A stretch of 17,270 bases of DNA from NCBI GenBank assembly GCA_023390905.1, contig JAEWBY010000069.1:1-17270 (forward strand), given 5' to 3'. Numbering within the stretch: the first letter of the stretch is position 1; the number at the start of each line of letters is the position of its first letter. The notes under the pieces were generated by a model. That model searched no databases. It was not told the DNA's origin and saw nothing but the letters and a program-made list of their open reading frames with translations. The stretch is from Pseudomonadota bacterium. Its GTDB lineage: Bacteria > Pseudomonadota > Gammaproteobacteria > Xanthomonadales > Xanthomonadaceae. Positions 1-6,933 of this stretch are shown one piece after another. The position numbers and the translations under genes were made by a program.

Positions 1-183
1 GGCATAGACCGCGCCGGCCGGCGCGATGCGGGCTTCGGTCTGGGCGGCGGCCTTCGGGTTCTGCTCCGGCGGAATCGAACCGTGCAGGAAGTGCGCACCG
101 ATGATCAGGCCCAGGGTGACCAGCACCAGGAAGCCGATCACCATCGAGAAATGCTTCAGGAATTCGAGGTCGTAGTTACGCAC
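1..183 (-). CDS. Membrane-anchored class I cytochrome c, N-terminal part (partial)
   Basis: The reading frame starts with GTG at 181-183 (RNYDLEF follows) and is open to the left edge, giving 61 residues. An AAGG-type ribosome binding site (minus strand, about 190-193) lies 6 nt upstream of the GTG. Residues 12-34 form one hydrophobic segment, an uncleaved N-terminal membrane anchor. A polar linker follows, ending in ARIAPAGAVYA. I recognise this arrangement from the cytochrome c5-like proteins of Xanthomonadaceae, in which one or two CxxCH haem domains follow this point. The haem motifs would lie beyond the left edge, so the family call rests on the anchor and the RIAP.G.VYA stretch only. 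The likely role is periplasmic electron transfer to a terminal oxidase. It reads in the same direction as zwf-pgl but begins 156 bp after pgl and probably has its own promoter. Confidence 0.66.
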   Translation of the reverse strand, partial: MRNYDLEFLKHFSMVIGFLVLVTLGLIIGAHFLHGSIPPEQNPKAAAQTEARIAPAGAVYA

Positions 184-298
184 TTTCCACCTTTGGCAGC
201 GCGGACAGCCGCGCATGGCTACAAGAACAGGGGTCGGAAACCGCCGCCCGGGCGGAATCGCGGTACTGACCGGGCGCGGGCGCCGTGGGCAGGCGCCT

Positions 299-304
299 AT
301 TATA
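299..304 (-). promoter_or_regulatory. Candidate -10 box for the cytochrome c gene
   Basis: The minus strand reads TATAAT here, a perfect sigma-70 -10 box in otherwise very GC-rich DNA. It lies about 115 nt upstream of the GTG of the cytochrome gene. No good -35 hexamer is seen at 16-18 bp, so the call rests on the -10 alone. The rest of the gap (184-339) shows no gene and no convincing terminator for pgl. Confidence 0.35.
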
Positions 305-339
305 AGCAGGGCCGGCGCGTGCCGGGCTATCCCGCCGGC

Positions 340-1098
340 TCAGGCTGTGGTGTAGACCTCGAGCGGGCGTGGCGCTTCCAGCATCACGGCACGGATCGGC
401 AGCGCCGCGTCCTCGCCTTCGCCGCTCCGGGCCCGGTCGAGCACCGCGCGCTTGGCCGGGCCTTCGATATGCAGGTACAGATGGCGCGCCGCCAGCAGCA
501 TCGGCAGGGTCAGGGTGATGCGCGGTTCGCCGGCGCCCTCGGCGCGCATCGGCAGCAGCGCGGCGGTGTTCGCCGGATCCATCGCGCTCGCCAGATAGTC
601 GCCGCCCGGGAAGAACGAGGCAGTGTGCCCGTCGGTTCCCATGCCGAGCACGATCACGTCGAACTCCCGCGGCAGCGCGGCGAAGCGGCGTTCCAGTTCG
701 GGCAGCGCGTCCTCCGGTTGGTCGGTGTCGCGATACAGCGGCAGGAAATGCGCCGCCGCCGCGGGCGTGCCGTCGAGCAGCGTCTCGCGGATCAGTCGCG
801 CGTTGGAACGCTCGTGATCCGGCGGCACCCAGCGCTCGTCGACCAGCGTGATGGTGACCTTGTCCCAGTCCAAGGCTTCAGCGGCCAGCAATTGCAGGAA
901 GCGCCTCGGCGTGGCGCCGCCGGACAGCGCCAGCACCGCGCCGCCCTGGGCCGCGACGGCCGCGCGCAGATCCTCGGCCACGCGCGTGGCCAATGCCGTG
1001 GCCAGCGATTCGCCATCGGCATGGGAGTGGAAATTGATCGGGGGAAAATCCGGCACGGAGAAAGCCTTTGTTGAAGCCAATCGGAGCGGCGTGATCAT
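340..1098 (-). CDS. pgl: 6-phosphogluconolactonase
   Basis: This cytoplasmic enzyme hydrolyses 6-phosphoglucono-1,5-lactone to 6-phosphogluconate, the step after Zwf. The 252-residue product has the usual family length (about 230-260). Family motifs are visible: SGGATP at 59-64 (phosphate-binding loop), VDERWVP at 86-92, the SN at 98-99, and GMGTDGHTASFFPG at 152-165, which holds the catalytic-region Asp and His. RITLTLP follows further on. The gene lies 90 bp downstream of zwf on the same strand, so the two are probably cotranscribed. The ATG at 1098 has only a weak Shine-Dalgarno sequence. A later start at the GTG of residue 15 would still keep every motif, so the first 15-20 residues are uncertain. 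No edd or eda gene follows in this window. Confidence 0.93.
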   Translation of the reverse strand: MITPLRLASTKAFSVPDFPPINFHSHADGESLATALATRVAEDLRAAVAAQGGAVLALSGGATPRRFLQLLAAEALDWDKVTITLVDERWVPPDHERSNARLIRETLLDGTPAAAAHFLPLYRDTDQPEDALPELERRFAALPREFDVIVLGMGTDGHTASFFPGGDYLASAMDPANTAALLPMRAEGAGEPRITLTLPMLLAARHLYLHIEGPAKRAVLDRARSGEGEDAALPIRAVMLEAPRPLEVYTTA

Positions 1099-1138
1099 CG
1101 ACCCGCGCCGCGATGCATGGAGGAATCAGGAAAACGCC

Positions 1139-1167
1139 AGAGCGGGGAACCTTTACGAATCCGCTCT
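1139..1167 (-). repeat. Inverted repeat between zwf and pgl
   Basis: AGAGCGG at 1139-1145 is complementary to CCGCTCT at 1161-1167, giving a perfect 7-bp stem with a 15-nt loop in the 90-bp spacer. No T-run follows on the minus strand. It could therefore be an mRNA processing or stability hairpin rather than a full terminator. The short stem could also be chance in GC-rich DNA. Confidence 0.3.
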
Positions 1168-1188
1168 CACCTCTTTCGTCTCCGGCGT

Positions 1189-2664
1189 TTACTGATCCTC
1201 GTGCCAGGTGCGTCCATCGCGTTCGACCAGCGCGACCGCCGCGCTCGGGCCCCACGATCCGGCGGTGTACGACTTGGGTGCCTCGCGCAGGTTCTCCCAG
1301 CCGGCCAGGATGGGATCGATCCACTTCCATGCCGCTTCCACTTCGTCGCGGCGCATGAACAAGGTCGGATTGCCGCGCACCACGTCCATCAGCAGGCGCT
1401 CGTAGGCTTCGGGCTGATGCACGCCGAACTGCTCGGCGAAGCTCATGTCCAGCGGCACGTGCTGCAGGCGCAGGCCGCCCGGGCCGGGATCCTTGATCAT
1501 CAGCCACAGCTTCACGCCCTCATCCGGTTGCAGCCGCAGCACCAGCTTGTTGCCCATCACCGGGCCGGCGCCGTGTTCGAAGATCGAATGCGGGATCTGC
1601 TTGAACGCGATGACGATTTCCGACACGCGTTCGGGCAGCCGCTTGCCGGTGCGCAGGTAGAACGGCACGCCGGACCAGCGCCAGTTGTCGACTTCGGCCT
1701 TCAGCGCGACGAAGGTCTCGGTGCGCGAATCCTTGCGGCCGAGCTCATCCAGGTAGCCCGGCACGGCCGCACCATTGACGGCGCCGGCGCGGTATTGCCC
1801 GCGCACGGTGAGCTGCTCGACCTCTTCGCCGGTGATCGGCCGCAGCGATCGCAGTACCTTCAGTTTTTCGTCGCGCACGGCATCGGCGTGGAACGCGGCC
1901 GGCGGTTCCATCGCCACCATGCACAGCAGTTGCAGCAGATGGTTCTGCACCATGTCGCGCAGCGCGCCGGAGGTGTCGTAGTAGGTCGCGCGCTTTTCCA
2001 GGCCGACGGTTTCGGCGGCGGTGATCTGCACGTGATCGATGTAGTTGGCGTTCCACAGCGGCTCGAACAGGATGTTGGCGAACCGCAGCGCCATCATGTT
2101 CTGCACGGTTTCCTTGCCCAGGTAATGATCGATGCGGAAGATCTGGCTCTCGGCGAACACGCCGCCGACCGCATCGTTGATCACCGCCGCGCTGGCCAGG
2201 TCATGGCCGATGGGCTTTTCGATCACCACCCGCGATTGGCCTTCGTTGAGCCCGTGCGCGCGCAGGCGCTCGCACAGGTTCACGAACAGGCTCGGGCTGG
2301 TGGACAGGTAGAACACGCGGATGCGATCGCCCTGCGCCTTCAGCGCGTCGGCGAACGCCTGCCAGCCTTCGTCCTTGGTCGCGTCCAGTGCGTGGTAGCC
2401 GAGCTTTTCGAGAAAGGCCGGCAGCTTCGCCCGGGCCTGTTCGTCATTGGCGCACGCACGCGACAGCGCCTCGCCGACCTTCGCGCGGTAATCGGCATCG
2501 GACTGCGTGTCGCGGGCCACGCCGATGATCCGGCTGTCCTCGCGGATCTGGCCGTCCGCATAGCGGCGCAGCAGGCCCGGCAGCAGCTTGCGCAGCGCCA
2601 GGTCACCGGTGCCTCCGAAAATCACCAGATCAAAGGGGTCGACGGGCAGAGTCTTGGCGGTCAC
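1189..2664 (-). CDS. zwf: Glucose-6-phosphate 1-dehydrogenase
   Basis: This enzyme oxidises glucose 6-phosphate to 6-phosphogluconolactone with NADP+ or NAD+, feeding the pentose-phosphate and Entner-Doudoroff pathways. Numbering from the GTG at 2664, the nucleotide-binding motif GGTGDLA is at 17-23, EKPIG at 149-153 and the substrate-binding and catalytic signature RIDHYLGKE at 177-185. The length of 491 residues is normal for the family. I chose this GTG because GAGAG (minus strand, 2670-2674) lies 5 nt upstream and the protein then begins just before the Rossmann strand FDLVIFGGTGD. The open frame continues 45 codons further upstream, but that extension crosses the promoter and operator region and looks non-coding. 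The gene is first in a zwf-pgl unit and diverges from a GntR-type regulator, with operator-like repeats between them. Confidence 0.95.
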   Translation of the reverse strand: MTAKTLPVDPFDLVIFGGTGDLALRKLLPGLLRRYADGQIREDSRIIGVARDTQSDADYRAKVGEALSRACANDEQARAKLPAFLEKLGYHALDATKDEGWQAFADALKAQGDRIRVFYLSTSPSLFVNLCERLRAHGLNEGQSRVVIEKPIGHDLASAAVINDAVGGVFAESQIFRIDHYLGKETVQNMMALRFANILFEPLWNANYIDHVQITAAETVGLEKRATYYDTSGALRDMVQNHLLQLLCMVAMEPPAAFHADAVRDEKLKVLRSLRPITGEEVEQLTVRGQYRAGAVNGAAVPGYLDELGRKDSRTETFVALKAEVDNWRWSGVPFYLRTGKRLPERVSEIVIAFKQIPHSIFEHGAGPVMGNKLVLRLQPDEGVKLWLMIKDPGPGGLRLQHVPLDMSFAEQFGVHQPEAYERLLMDVVRGNPTLFMRRDEVEAAWKWIDPILAGWENLREAPKSYTAGSWGPSAAVALVERDGRTWHEDQ

Positions 2665-2691
2665 GTCGTCTCTCGGTATGTGGGTCGGGAA

Positions 2692-2722
2692 ACAATACCA
2701 CCGCGCTACCAGAACTGACCAA
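2692..2722 (-). promoter_or_regulatory. zwf promoter with spaced TGGTA repeats (candidate operator)
   Basis: Read on the minus strand, three half-sites follow one another toward zwf: TGGTC (2721-2717), TGGTA (2711-2707) and TGGTATT (2700-2694), spaced by 5 and 6 bp. A possible -10, TATTGT (2697-2692), begins inside the last repeat and is preceded by TGG, so it also fits an extended -10. TTGGTC (2722-2717) could be a -35, but the 19-bp spacing is long. A repressor on the repeats would block the polymerase. The natural candidate is the divergent GntR/HutC regulator, whose relatives DasR/NagR use a TGGT half-site; this link is inference. Confidence 0.5.
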
Positions 2723-2756
2723 TAAAGCAGGCCAATGTCGGGTTGGGTGGCAGGTA

Positions 2757-2793
2757 TTGCATTGATTGGTACGGCACTGGTATTTTGTGATGC
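2757..2793 (+). promoter_or_regulatory. gntR promoter with TGGTA direct repeat; leaderless start likely
   Basis: TGGTA (2767-2771), 6 bp, then TGGTATT (2778-2784) repeats the arrangement facing zwf exactly, in the opposite orientation. A candidate -35 TTGCAT (2757-2762) and -10 TATTTT (2781-2786) are 18 bp apart. The -10 starts inside the second repeat and carries the TGn of an extended -10. Seven bases after the -10 is the A of the ATG at 2794, so the transcript is probably leaderless. No Shine-Dalgarno sequence is visible. The placement suggests autoregulation of the regulator. Confidence 0.5.
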
Positions 2794-3543
2794 ATGCAAC
2801 AGGCCCTCTTCGACGAATACCAGCGACTGCAGACCGGCGAGTCCACGCGGGCGGTCGCGTACCTGCGCCTGCGGCGCGCACTGCAGAACCTGATGGACGC
2901 CGGCATCCTGCGTCCGGGCCAGGCACTGCCCAGCGAACGCGATCTTGCCAACCTGCTGGATCTGTCCCGCGTGACGATCCGCAAGGCACTGGCCGGGCTG
3001 ATCGAAGCCGGTCTGCTGGTGCAGCGTCAGGGCGCCGGCACCTTCGTCGCCGAACGCATCCTGCGCCAGTTCTCGCGGCTGACCAGTTTCACCGACGATC
3101 TGCGCGAGCGCGGCCTCAATCCGCAGGTGAAGTTCCTCGAGCGCACCGTGGGTGAAGTGACGCCGGAAGAATCGATGGCGCTGAATCTTTCACCCGGCAG
3201 TGGTGTGGTGCGCATGTACCGCCTGCGCCACGTCGATGGTTCGCCGATCGCCATCGAACGCACGCTGGTGCCGTATTCGCTGCTGCCGGATCCGGAGAAC
3301 GTCACCACCTCGCTGTACGAAGCGCTCGATGTGCACGGCAATCGCCCGCGCCGCGCGCTGCAACGTCTGCGCGCGGTCGCGCTGGACGAGGAAGCGGCCA
3401 GGCATCTCGAATTGCCGGTCGGCAGCCCCGGCCTGCTGGTCGAGCGCCGCGCCTTCCTCGAAGACGGGCGCGTGGTCGAATCCACGCGTTCGTACTACCG
3501 CGGCGACGCCTACGATTTCGTCGCCGAACTGCAGAGCGAGTAA
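2794..3543 (+). CDS. GntR/HutC-family transcriptional regulator with UTRA domain
   Basis: This 249-residue protein has an N-terminal winged helix-turn-helix (about residues 18-85, with ALPSERDLANLLDLSRVTIRKAL at 44-66 as the recognition region). A UTRA effector-binding domain follows (about 105-245), with the family pattern of AIERTLVPYSLLP and a terminal VVESTRSYYRGDAYDF. Such proteins (NagR/YvoA, DasR, HutC) usually repress sugar or amino-acid genes and release DNA on binding a small phosphorylated or acidic ligand. It diverges from zwf across 129 bp that carry mirrored TGGTA repeats, so I infer that it controls zwf-pgl and itself. The ligand cannot be read from the sequence; a sugar phosphate is a reasonable guess. 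The ATG at 2794 lacks a ribosome binding site but sits where a leaderless transcript would begin. Confidence 0.9.
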   Translation: MQQALFDEYQRLQTGESTRAVAYLRLRRALQNLMDAGILRPGQALPSERDLANLLDLSRVTIRKALAGLIEAGLLVQRQGAGTFVAERILRQFSRLTSFTDDLRERGLNPQVKFLERTVGEVTPEESMALNLSPGSGVVRMYRLRHVDGSPIAIERTLVPYSLLPDPENVTTSLYEALDVHGNRPRRALQRLRAVALDEEAARHLELPVGSPGLLVERRAFLEDGRVVESTRSYYRGDAYDFVAELQSE

Positions 3544-3670
3544 TTCCGCGGCGCGCGGCGCTGCGTAGGGCCCGGACATCCGCTCCGCGCGGCCGTATTG
3601 ACGCTTCGTCGCCGTATTCGCTGTTTCATCGCAGCATGACCTTCGACCCCTTGCGCGCTCTTGCGGGATC

Positions 3671-3695
3671 ACTGTACTGTCTGTCCTAGTACAGT
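3671..3695. promoter_or_regulatory. Operator palindrome of the ytrA-type operon
   Basis: ACTGTACT (3671-3678), 9 bp, AGTACAGT (3688-3695) is a perfect 8-bp inverted repeat 16 bp upstream of the regulator's ATG. A plausible promoter overlaps it: -35 TTGCGC (3651-3656) and -10 TACTGT (3675-3680), 18 bp apart. YtrA-type regulators commonly repress their own operon from such GTAC-containing dyads, so autorepression is the likely function. The rest of the 3544-3711 gap shows nothing further that I can name. Confidence 0.68.
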
Positions 3696-3711
3696 TCGAG
3701 CGAGGTGGTGG

Positions 3712-4122
3712 ATGGCACGCACGCAGGCCCTGATGATCCAGATCGCCACCGGCGATCCACGGCCGATCAGCAGGCAGATCGTCGATGGGGTGCGGATGAA
3801 GATCGCGACCGCCGAACTCGAACCGGGTGCGCAGTTGCCGAGCGTGCGCGGTCTCGCGCAGCAGCTGATGATCAACCCGAACACCGTCGCCAAGGCCTAC
3901 GCCGAACTGACCAGCGAAGGTTGGCTCGAATCGCGGCAGGGATTGGGGCTGTTCGTCGCCACGCCGCGCCAGCGCCTGAGCGATGCCGAACGCGAGCGGC
4001 GCATGGACGAGGCGGTGCAGGGCTTCGTGCACGAGGTCATCGCGCTGGACTACCCGCCGCAGCGCGCCATCGAACGCCTGCAGGAAGAACTGCGCGTGCT
4101 CATTCCCCGCAAGACCGCATGA
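3712..4122 (+). CDS. YtrA-subfamily GntR transcriptional regulator
   Basis: This 136-residue protein consists of a GntR winged helix-turn-helix plus a short helical dimerisation tail, the layout of the YtrA subfamily. PISRQIVDGVRMKI begins the domain, and LPSVRGLAQQLMINPNTVAKAYAEL followed by GWLESRQGLGLFV forms the helix-turn-helix and wing. The tail (about 85-136) has no effector domain. The ATG at 3712 has GAGG (3702-3705) 6 nt upstream. An upstream in-frame ATG at 3661 lies across the operator and is unlikely. YtrA regulators sit in front of ABC transporter genes and respond to cell-envelope antibiotics in firmicutes and to other signals in proteobacteria. Here the next two genes encode the ATPase and the permease. 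The stop codon is 12 bp before the next start, so the three form an operon. Confidence 0.93.
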   Translation: MARTQALMIQIATGDPRPISRQIVDGVRMKIATAELEPGAQLPSVRGLAQQLMINPNTVAKAYAELTSEGWLESRQGLGLFVATPRQRLSDAERERRMDEAVQGFVHEVIALDYPPQRAIERLQEELRVLIPRKTA

Positions 4123-4134
4123 GGGCCCGTGATC

Positions 4135-5061
4135 ATGTCCGCCCCTGAAACCGAATGCGTCATCGAGACCATCGCGCTGAGCAAGCGCTACGGGAACAAG
4201 CTGGCCCTGGATCATCTCGACCTGCGCATTCCGCGCGGCCGCATCCACGCGATCGTCGGCGCCAACGGCGCGGGCAAATCGACACTGTTCCGCATCCTGC
4301 TCGGTTTCCTGCCGCCGAGCGCGGGACAGGCGCGCATCCTGGGCCGCGACAGCCAGCGCTTGCGGCCTGAAGATCGCAGTCGCATCGGTTTCGTCAACGA
4401 GGAACACACGCTGCCCGGCTGGATGAAGGTGGCCGACATTACCGCCATGCAGCGCCGCCAGTATCCGCGCTGGAACGAATCGGCCTTCGGCGAGGTAATC
4501 GGCCATTACCACGTGCTGCCGGAACAGAAGGTCGGCCAGTTGTCGCGCGGCGAGCGCGCCGGCCTCAATCTCGCGCTGGCCCTGGCGCAATCACCGGAGC
4601 TGCTGGTGTTGGACGAGCCCACGCTCGGGCTGGATGTGGTGGCCAAGCGTGCGTTCCTGGAATCGCTGATGTATTCCAACGCGGCCGAGCACTGCACGGT
4701 GATCTACTGCTCGCACCAGATGGAGGAGATCGAGCGCATCGCCGACAACCTCATCATCCTCGAACGCGGCCAACTGAAGAACATGTCCGCGCCGGACGAC
4801 TTCTGCGCGCGCGTCACGCACTGGGTGGCCGACATTCCGTTCAAGGGGCCCGAGCCCTCGAGCGTGCCGGGCCTGCTCGAACTGCAACGGCTGGACGGAC
4901 TCCACCATTACCTGGTGCTGGATCAGGACGCGGCATTCGCCGACTTCCTGCGCGCCAGCGGCGCGCGTTCGATCCAGAGCATGCCGGTAAGCCTGGATCG
5001 CGCGGTCAACGGCTTCCTCGGCAAGAACCACGCCGCGCCCGCGCCGCGCGCCACGGCCTGA
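4135..5061 (+). CDS. ABC transporter ATP-binding protein (YtrB-like)
   Basis: This cytoplasmic ATPase drives the membrane subunit encoded next. Numbering from the ATG at 4135: Walker A GANGAGKST 42-50, signature LSRGE 136-140 (a variant of LSGGQ), Walker B LLVLDEP 156-162, D-loop LGLD 164-167 and switch His 194 in CSHQ. The usual Q-loop glutamine is replaced in NEEHTLPGW (88-96), which also occurs in ABC-2-type exporters associated with YtrA. Residues after about 225 form a C-terminal extension of unknown role that is normal for this group. GAGGG (4121-4125), overlapping the stop of the regulator gene, lies 9 nt before the ATG. A GTG at 4129 in the same frame is an alternative start, but its spacing of 3 nt is too short. 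Substrate unknown. Confidence 0.93.
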   Translation: MSAPETECVIETIALSKRYGNKLALDHLDLRIPRGRIHAIVGANGAGKSTLFRILLGFLPPSAGQARILGRDSQRLRPEDRSRIGFVNEEHTLPGWMKVADITAMQRRQYPRWNESAFGEVIGHYHVLPEQKVGQLSRGERAGLNLALALAQSPELLVLDEPTLGLDVVAKRAFLESLMYSNAAEHCTVIYCSHQMEEIERIADNLIILERGQLKNMSAPDDFCARVTHWVADIPFKGPEPSSVPGLLELQRLDGLHHYLVLDQDAAFADFLRASGARSIQSMPVSLDRAVNGFLGKNHAAPAPRATA

Positions 5062-5074
5062 GCGGGAGAACGCC

Positions 5075-6892
5075 ATGCGCGATCTGTTCACTTCCGAATT
5101 CCATCGCTTCCGCCTCTGGGCCGCTGGCTATGCGCTGGTGCAGATCATCGTGCTGGGCTTCATGACCCGCGTGGTCGATCTGGCGCAGCAACCGGAGACC
5201 GTCTACCAGGTGATCGGCGGCGTGTACGGCCTCACCGGGCTGTTGCTCGGCCTGTACCAGTTCGGCGGTTACCGCCGTCCCAATGCCTGGCTCAACCTGC
5301 TGCACCGGCCGTTGGCGCACGGCAAGGTCGCGCTCGCGTTGCTCGGCGCGGGCGCCCTCGCGCTGGCGATCGCGGTGTGGCTGCCGTTGCTGCTGGTCGA
5401 AGGCTGGCAGGCCACGATGACCGCGCGCGTGATCGATCAACGCCACGTGCTGCTGTCGCTGTCGGCCTGGCTGATCAGCCTGTGCGCGTATCTTGCCGGC
5501 GCCTACGCCATGCTCGCGCACCGGCGCCATGGCTACAGCGCCGTGCTGCTGCTTTCGGTGCTGGTCTTCAGCCATGCCGTCGGCGTGGGCGCGCTGATCC
5601 TGCAGGGTGGATTGCTTGCGCTACTGCTGGCGATGGTCCTGATCGCATTCAAGCCGGATCTCTCGGCCGCGCCGCGCGGATTCGTACCTGCGGTGCTGAC
5701 GGCCGCGCCGTTGCAGCTCGCGATGTGGTTCGCACTCGTGTTGCTGGGCTTTGCGGTGGAATTCGTGTGGATTGCGCAGGGTTCGCATCCGAACAACCGC
5801 GCCGTGCCGCTGGCCGGCGGCGAAAAGGCGGCCGAAACCGCCGAAGGCGATGCCTTGATCGTGATGGGACTGGCCGGCAGCGCCGCGCAGGACGCGCCGC
5901 TGTGGCGCGAACAGGCGCGCATTTCCGAGGTGCATGGCGTTGCGCCGGTGCTGCGGCGCGTGCCGGTACGCAACGAACTGACCAATGTGGCGCCGATGGA
6001 GTTCGACGACGAACAGCATCGCGTGCGCTGGGTGTTCAGCCACGACGACATGCGCTTCCACGGGCATAGCCTGGTGGATGGGCGCGGTGCCGGCACGCTG
6101 GGCGTCGAAGGTGATCACCGCTTCACCCGCCCGCCCATGCCCGGCCCGCAGGGCACACTGGTTTCGGCGGACACGGTGTTCCAGTACGACAGCGACGAAC
6201 AGCGCGTGCTGCCGCGCATGCGCGTGCCCGACGGTGAACAGATCACCGGCTACGAGCCAGCCGGCGACAGCGTGCTGCTGCTGAGCAATCGCGCGCTGTA
6301 TTTCCATGATGCGCGCGACTTCGCCGACGGCGACGGCATCCTGCGACCGCGCCAGCGCGCGGCGCTGCCGGGCAAGGTGGGCGATCTCCAGCGCGTGGAC
6401 CTGATCGAACTGCTGGACGGTCATCTGGCCTCGTTCCTGTTCTCGCGCGCCTCATACAACGCCGAAGGCACCGAGCCGTTCCAGATCGTGCTGCGCATCG
6501 ACGACAGCGGAACCAGCGAAGTCGTGGGCTCGCGCAGACTGAAGACCGACTATCCACCGTTGTGGCGATTCCAGAACTGGTTTCCCGCACCGGTGATCTA
6601 CGAAGTGCAGCGTGCCGTGCGGCGCCTGTTCTCCCCCTATCGCCCGGCCGACGATACGCAGCGGCCGCACATTCCGCCGCAGGTGTGGTGGGCGGCCGGC
6701 GCACTGATGCTGCTCTCGGCAGTGGCGGCGGTGTGGCGCACGCGGCAGACCGATCTGCGGTCGTCCGCGCGCGCAATCTGGATCATCACCTGCGCGCTGC
6801 TCGGCCTTCCGGCACTGATGAGCCTGTGGCTGCTGTACCCGAAGCGCGACGTGATCGAACCGGTTGCCCTGCCACAGCCCGCCAATACCTGA
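5075..6892 (+). CDS. ABC-2-type permease with large extracytoplasmic domain
   Basis: This 605-residue membrane protein starts 13 bp after the ATPase gene, with GGGAGA just upstream of the ATG. About seven hydrophobic segments fill residues 14-235 (roughly 14-34, 46-64, 85-108, 127-147, 154-172, 175-192, 209-235). A soluble region of about 300 residues follows (236-530). It is rich in short beta-strand-like stretches such as GDALIVMGLAG and GDSVLLLSNRALYFHD, so a beta-propeller-like fold is possible. Two more membrane segments (about 537-554 and 569-588) end the protein. The N-terminal half looks like an ABC-2 permease, but the protein is about twice the usual size and I do not recognise the soluble domain. 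It is presumably the partner of the YtrB-like ATPase, in export or envelope maintenance. Substrate unknown. Confidence 0.8.
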   Translation: MRDLFTSEFHRFRLWAAGYALVQIIVLGFMTRVVDLAQQPETVYQVIGGVYGLTGLLLGLYQFGGYRRPNAWLNLLHRPLAHGKVALALLGAGALALAIAVWLPLLLVEGWQATMTARVIDQRHVLLSLSAWLISLCAYLAGAYAMLAHRRHGYSAVLLLSVLVFSHAVGVGALILQGGLLALLLAMVLIAFKPDLSAAPRGFVPAVLTAAPLQLAMWFALVLLGFAVEFVWIAQGSHPNNRAVPLAGGEKAAETAEGDALIVMGLAGSAAQDAPLWREQARISEVHGVAPVLRRVPVRNELTNVAPMEFDDEQHRVRWVFSHDDMRFHGHSLVDGRGAGTLGVEGDHRFTRPPMPGPQGTLVSADTVFQYDSDEQRVLPRMRVPDGEQITGYEPAGDSVLLLSNRALYFHDARDFADGDGILRPRQRAALPGKVGDLQRVDLIELLDGHLASFLFSRASYNAEGTEPFQIVLRIDDSGTSEVVGSRRLKTDYPPLWRFQNWFPAPVIYEVQRAVRRLFSPYRPADDTQRPHIPPQVWWAAGALMLLSAVAAVWRTRQTDLRSSARAIWIITCALLGLPALMSLWLLYPKRDVIEPVALPQPANT

Positions 6893-6900
6893 CACGTACC

Positions 6901-6921
6901 CGCGCGGATCCGAACCGCGCG
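6901..6921 (+). repeat. Inverted repeat directly upstream of the S9 peptidase ribosome binding site
   Basis: CGCGCGG (6901-6907) and CCGCGCG (6915-6921) are perfectly complementary, with a 7-nt loop. The hairpin ends 1 nt before the AGGAGA Shine-Dalgarno sequence (6923-6928). It could modulate translation of the peptidase or separate its message from the ABC operon. No T-run is present. Self-complementary CGCG runs are common in GC-rich DNA, so chance is possible. Confidence 0.35.
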
Positions 6922-6933
6922 CAGGAGAGAACG

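Noticed and set aside
82..1074. Long plus-strand frame opposite the cytochrome and pgl genes
   Set aside because: Its protein is rich in R, Q, H and G with no motif, as expected for the antisense of a GC-rich gene; pgl on the minus strand carries all family motifs.
1117..2718. 533-codon plus-strand frame opposite zwf
   Set aside because: It mirrors zwf almost exactly; the composition is that of a shadow frame, while zwf has complete catalytic motifs and a ribosome binding site.
3190..4590. 466-codon minus-strand frame across three plus-strand genes
   Set aside because: It spans the end of gntR, the ytrA operator, ytrA and part of the ATPase gene, and its low-complexity protein has no recognisable domain.
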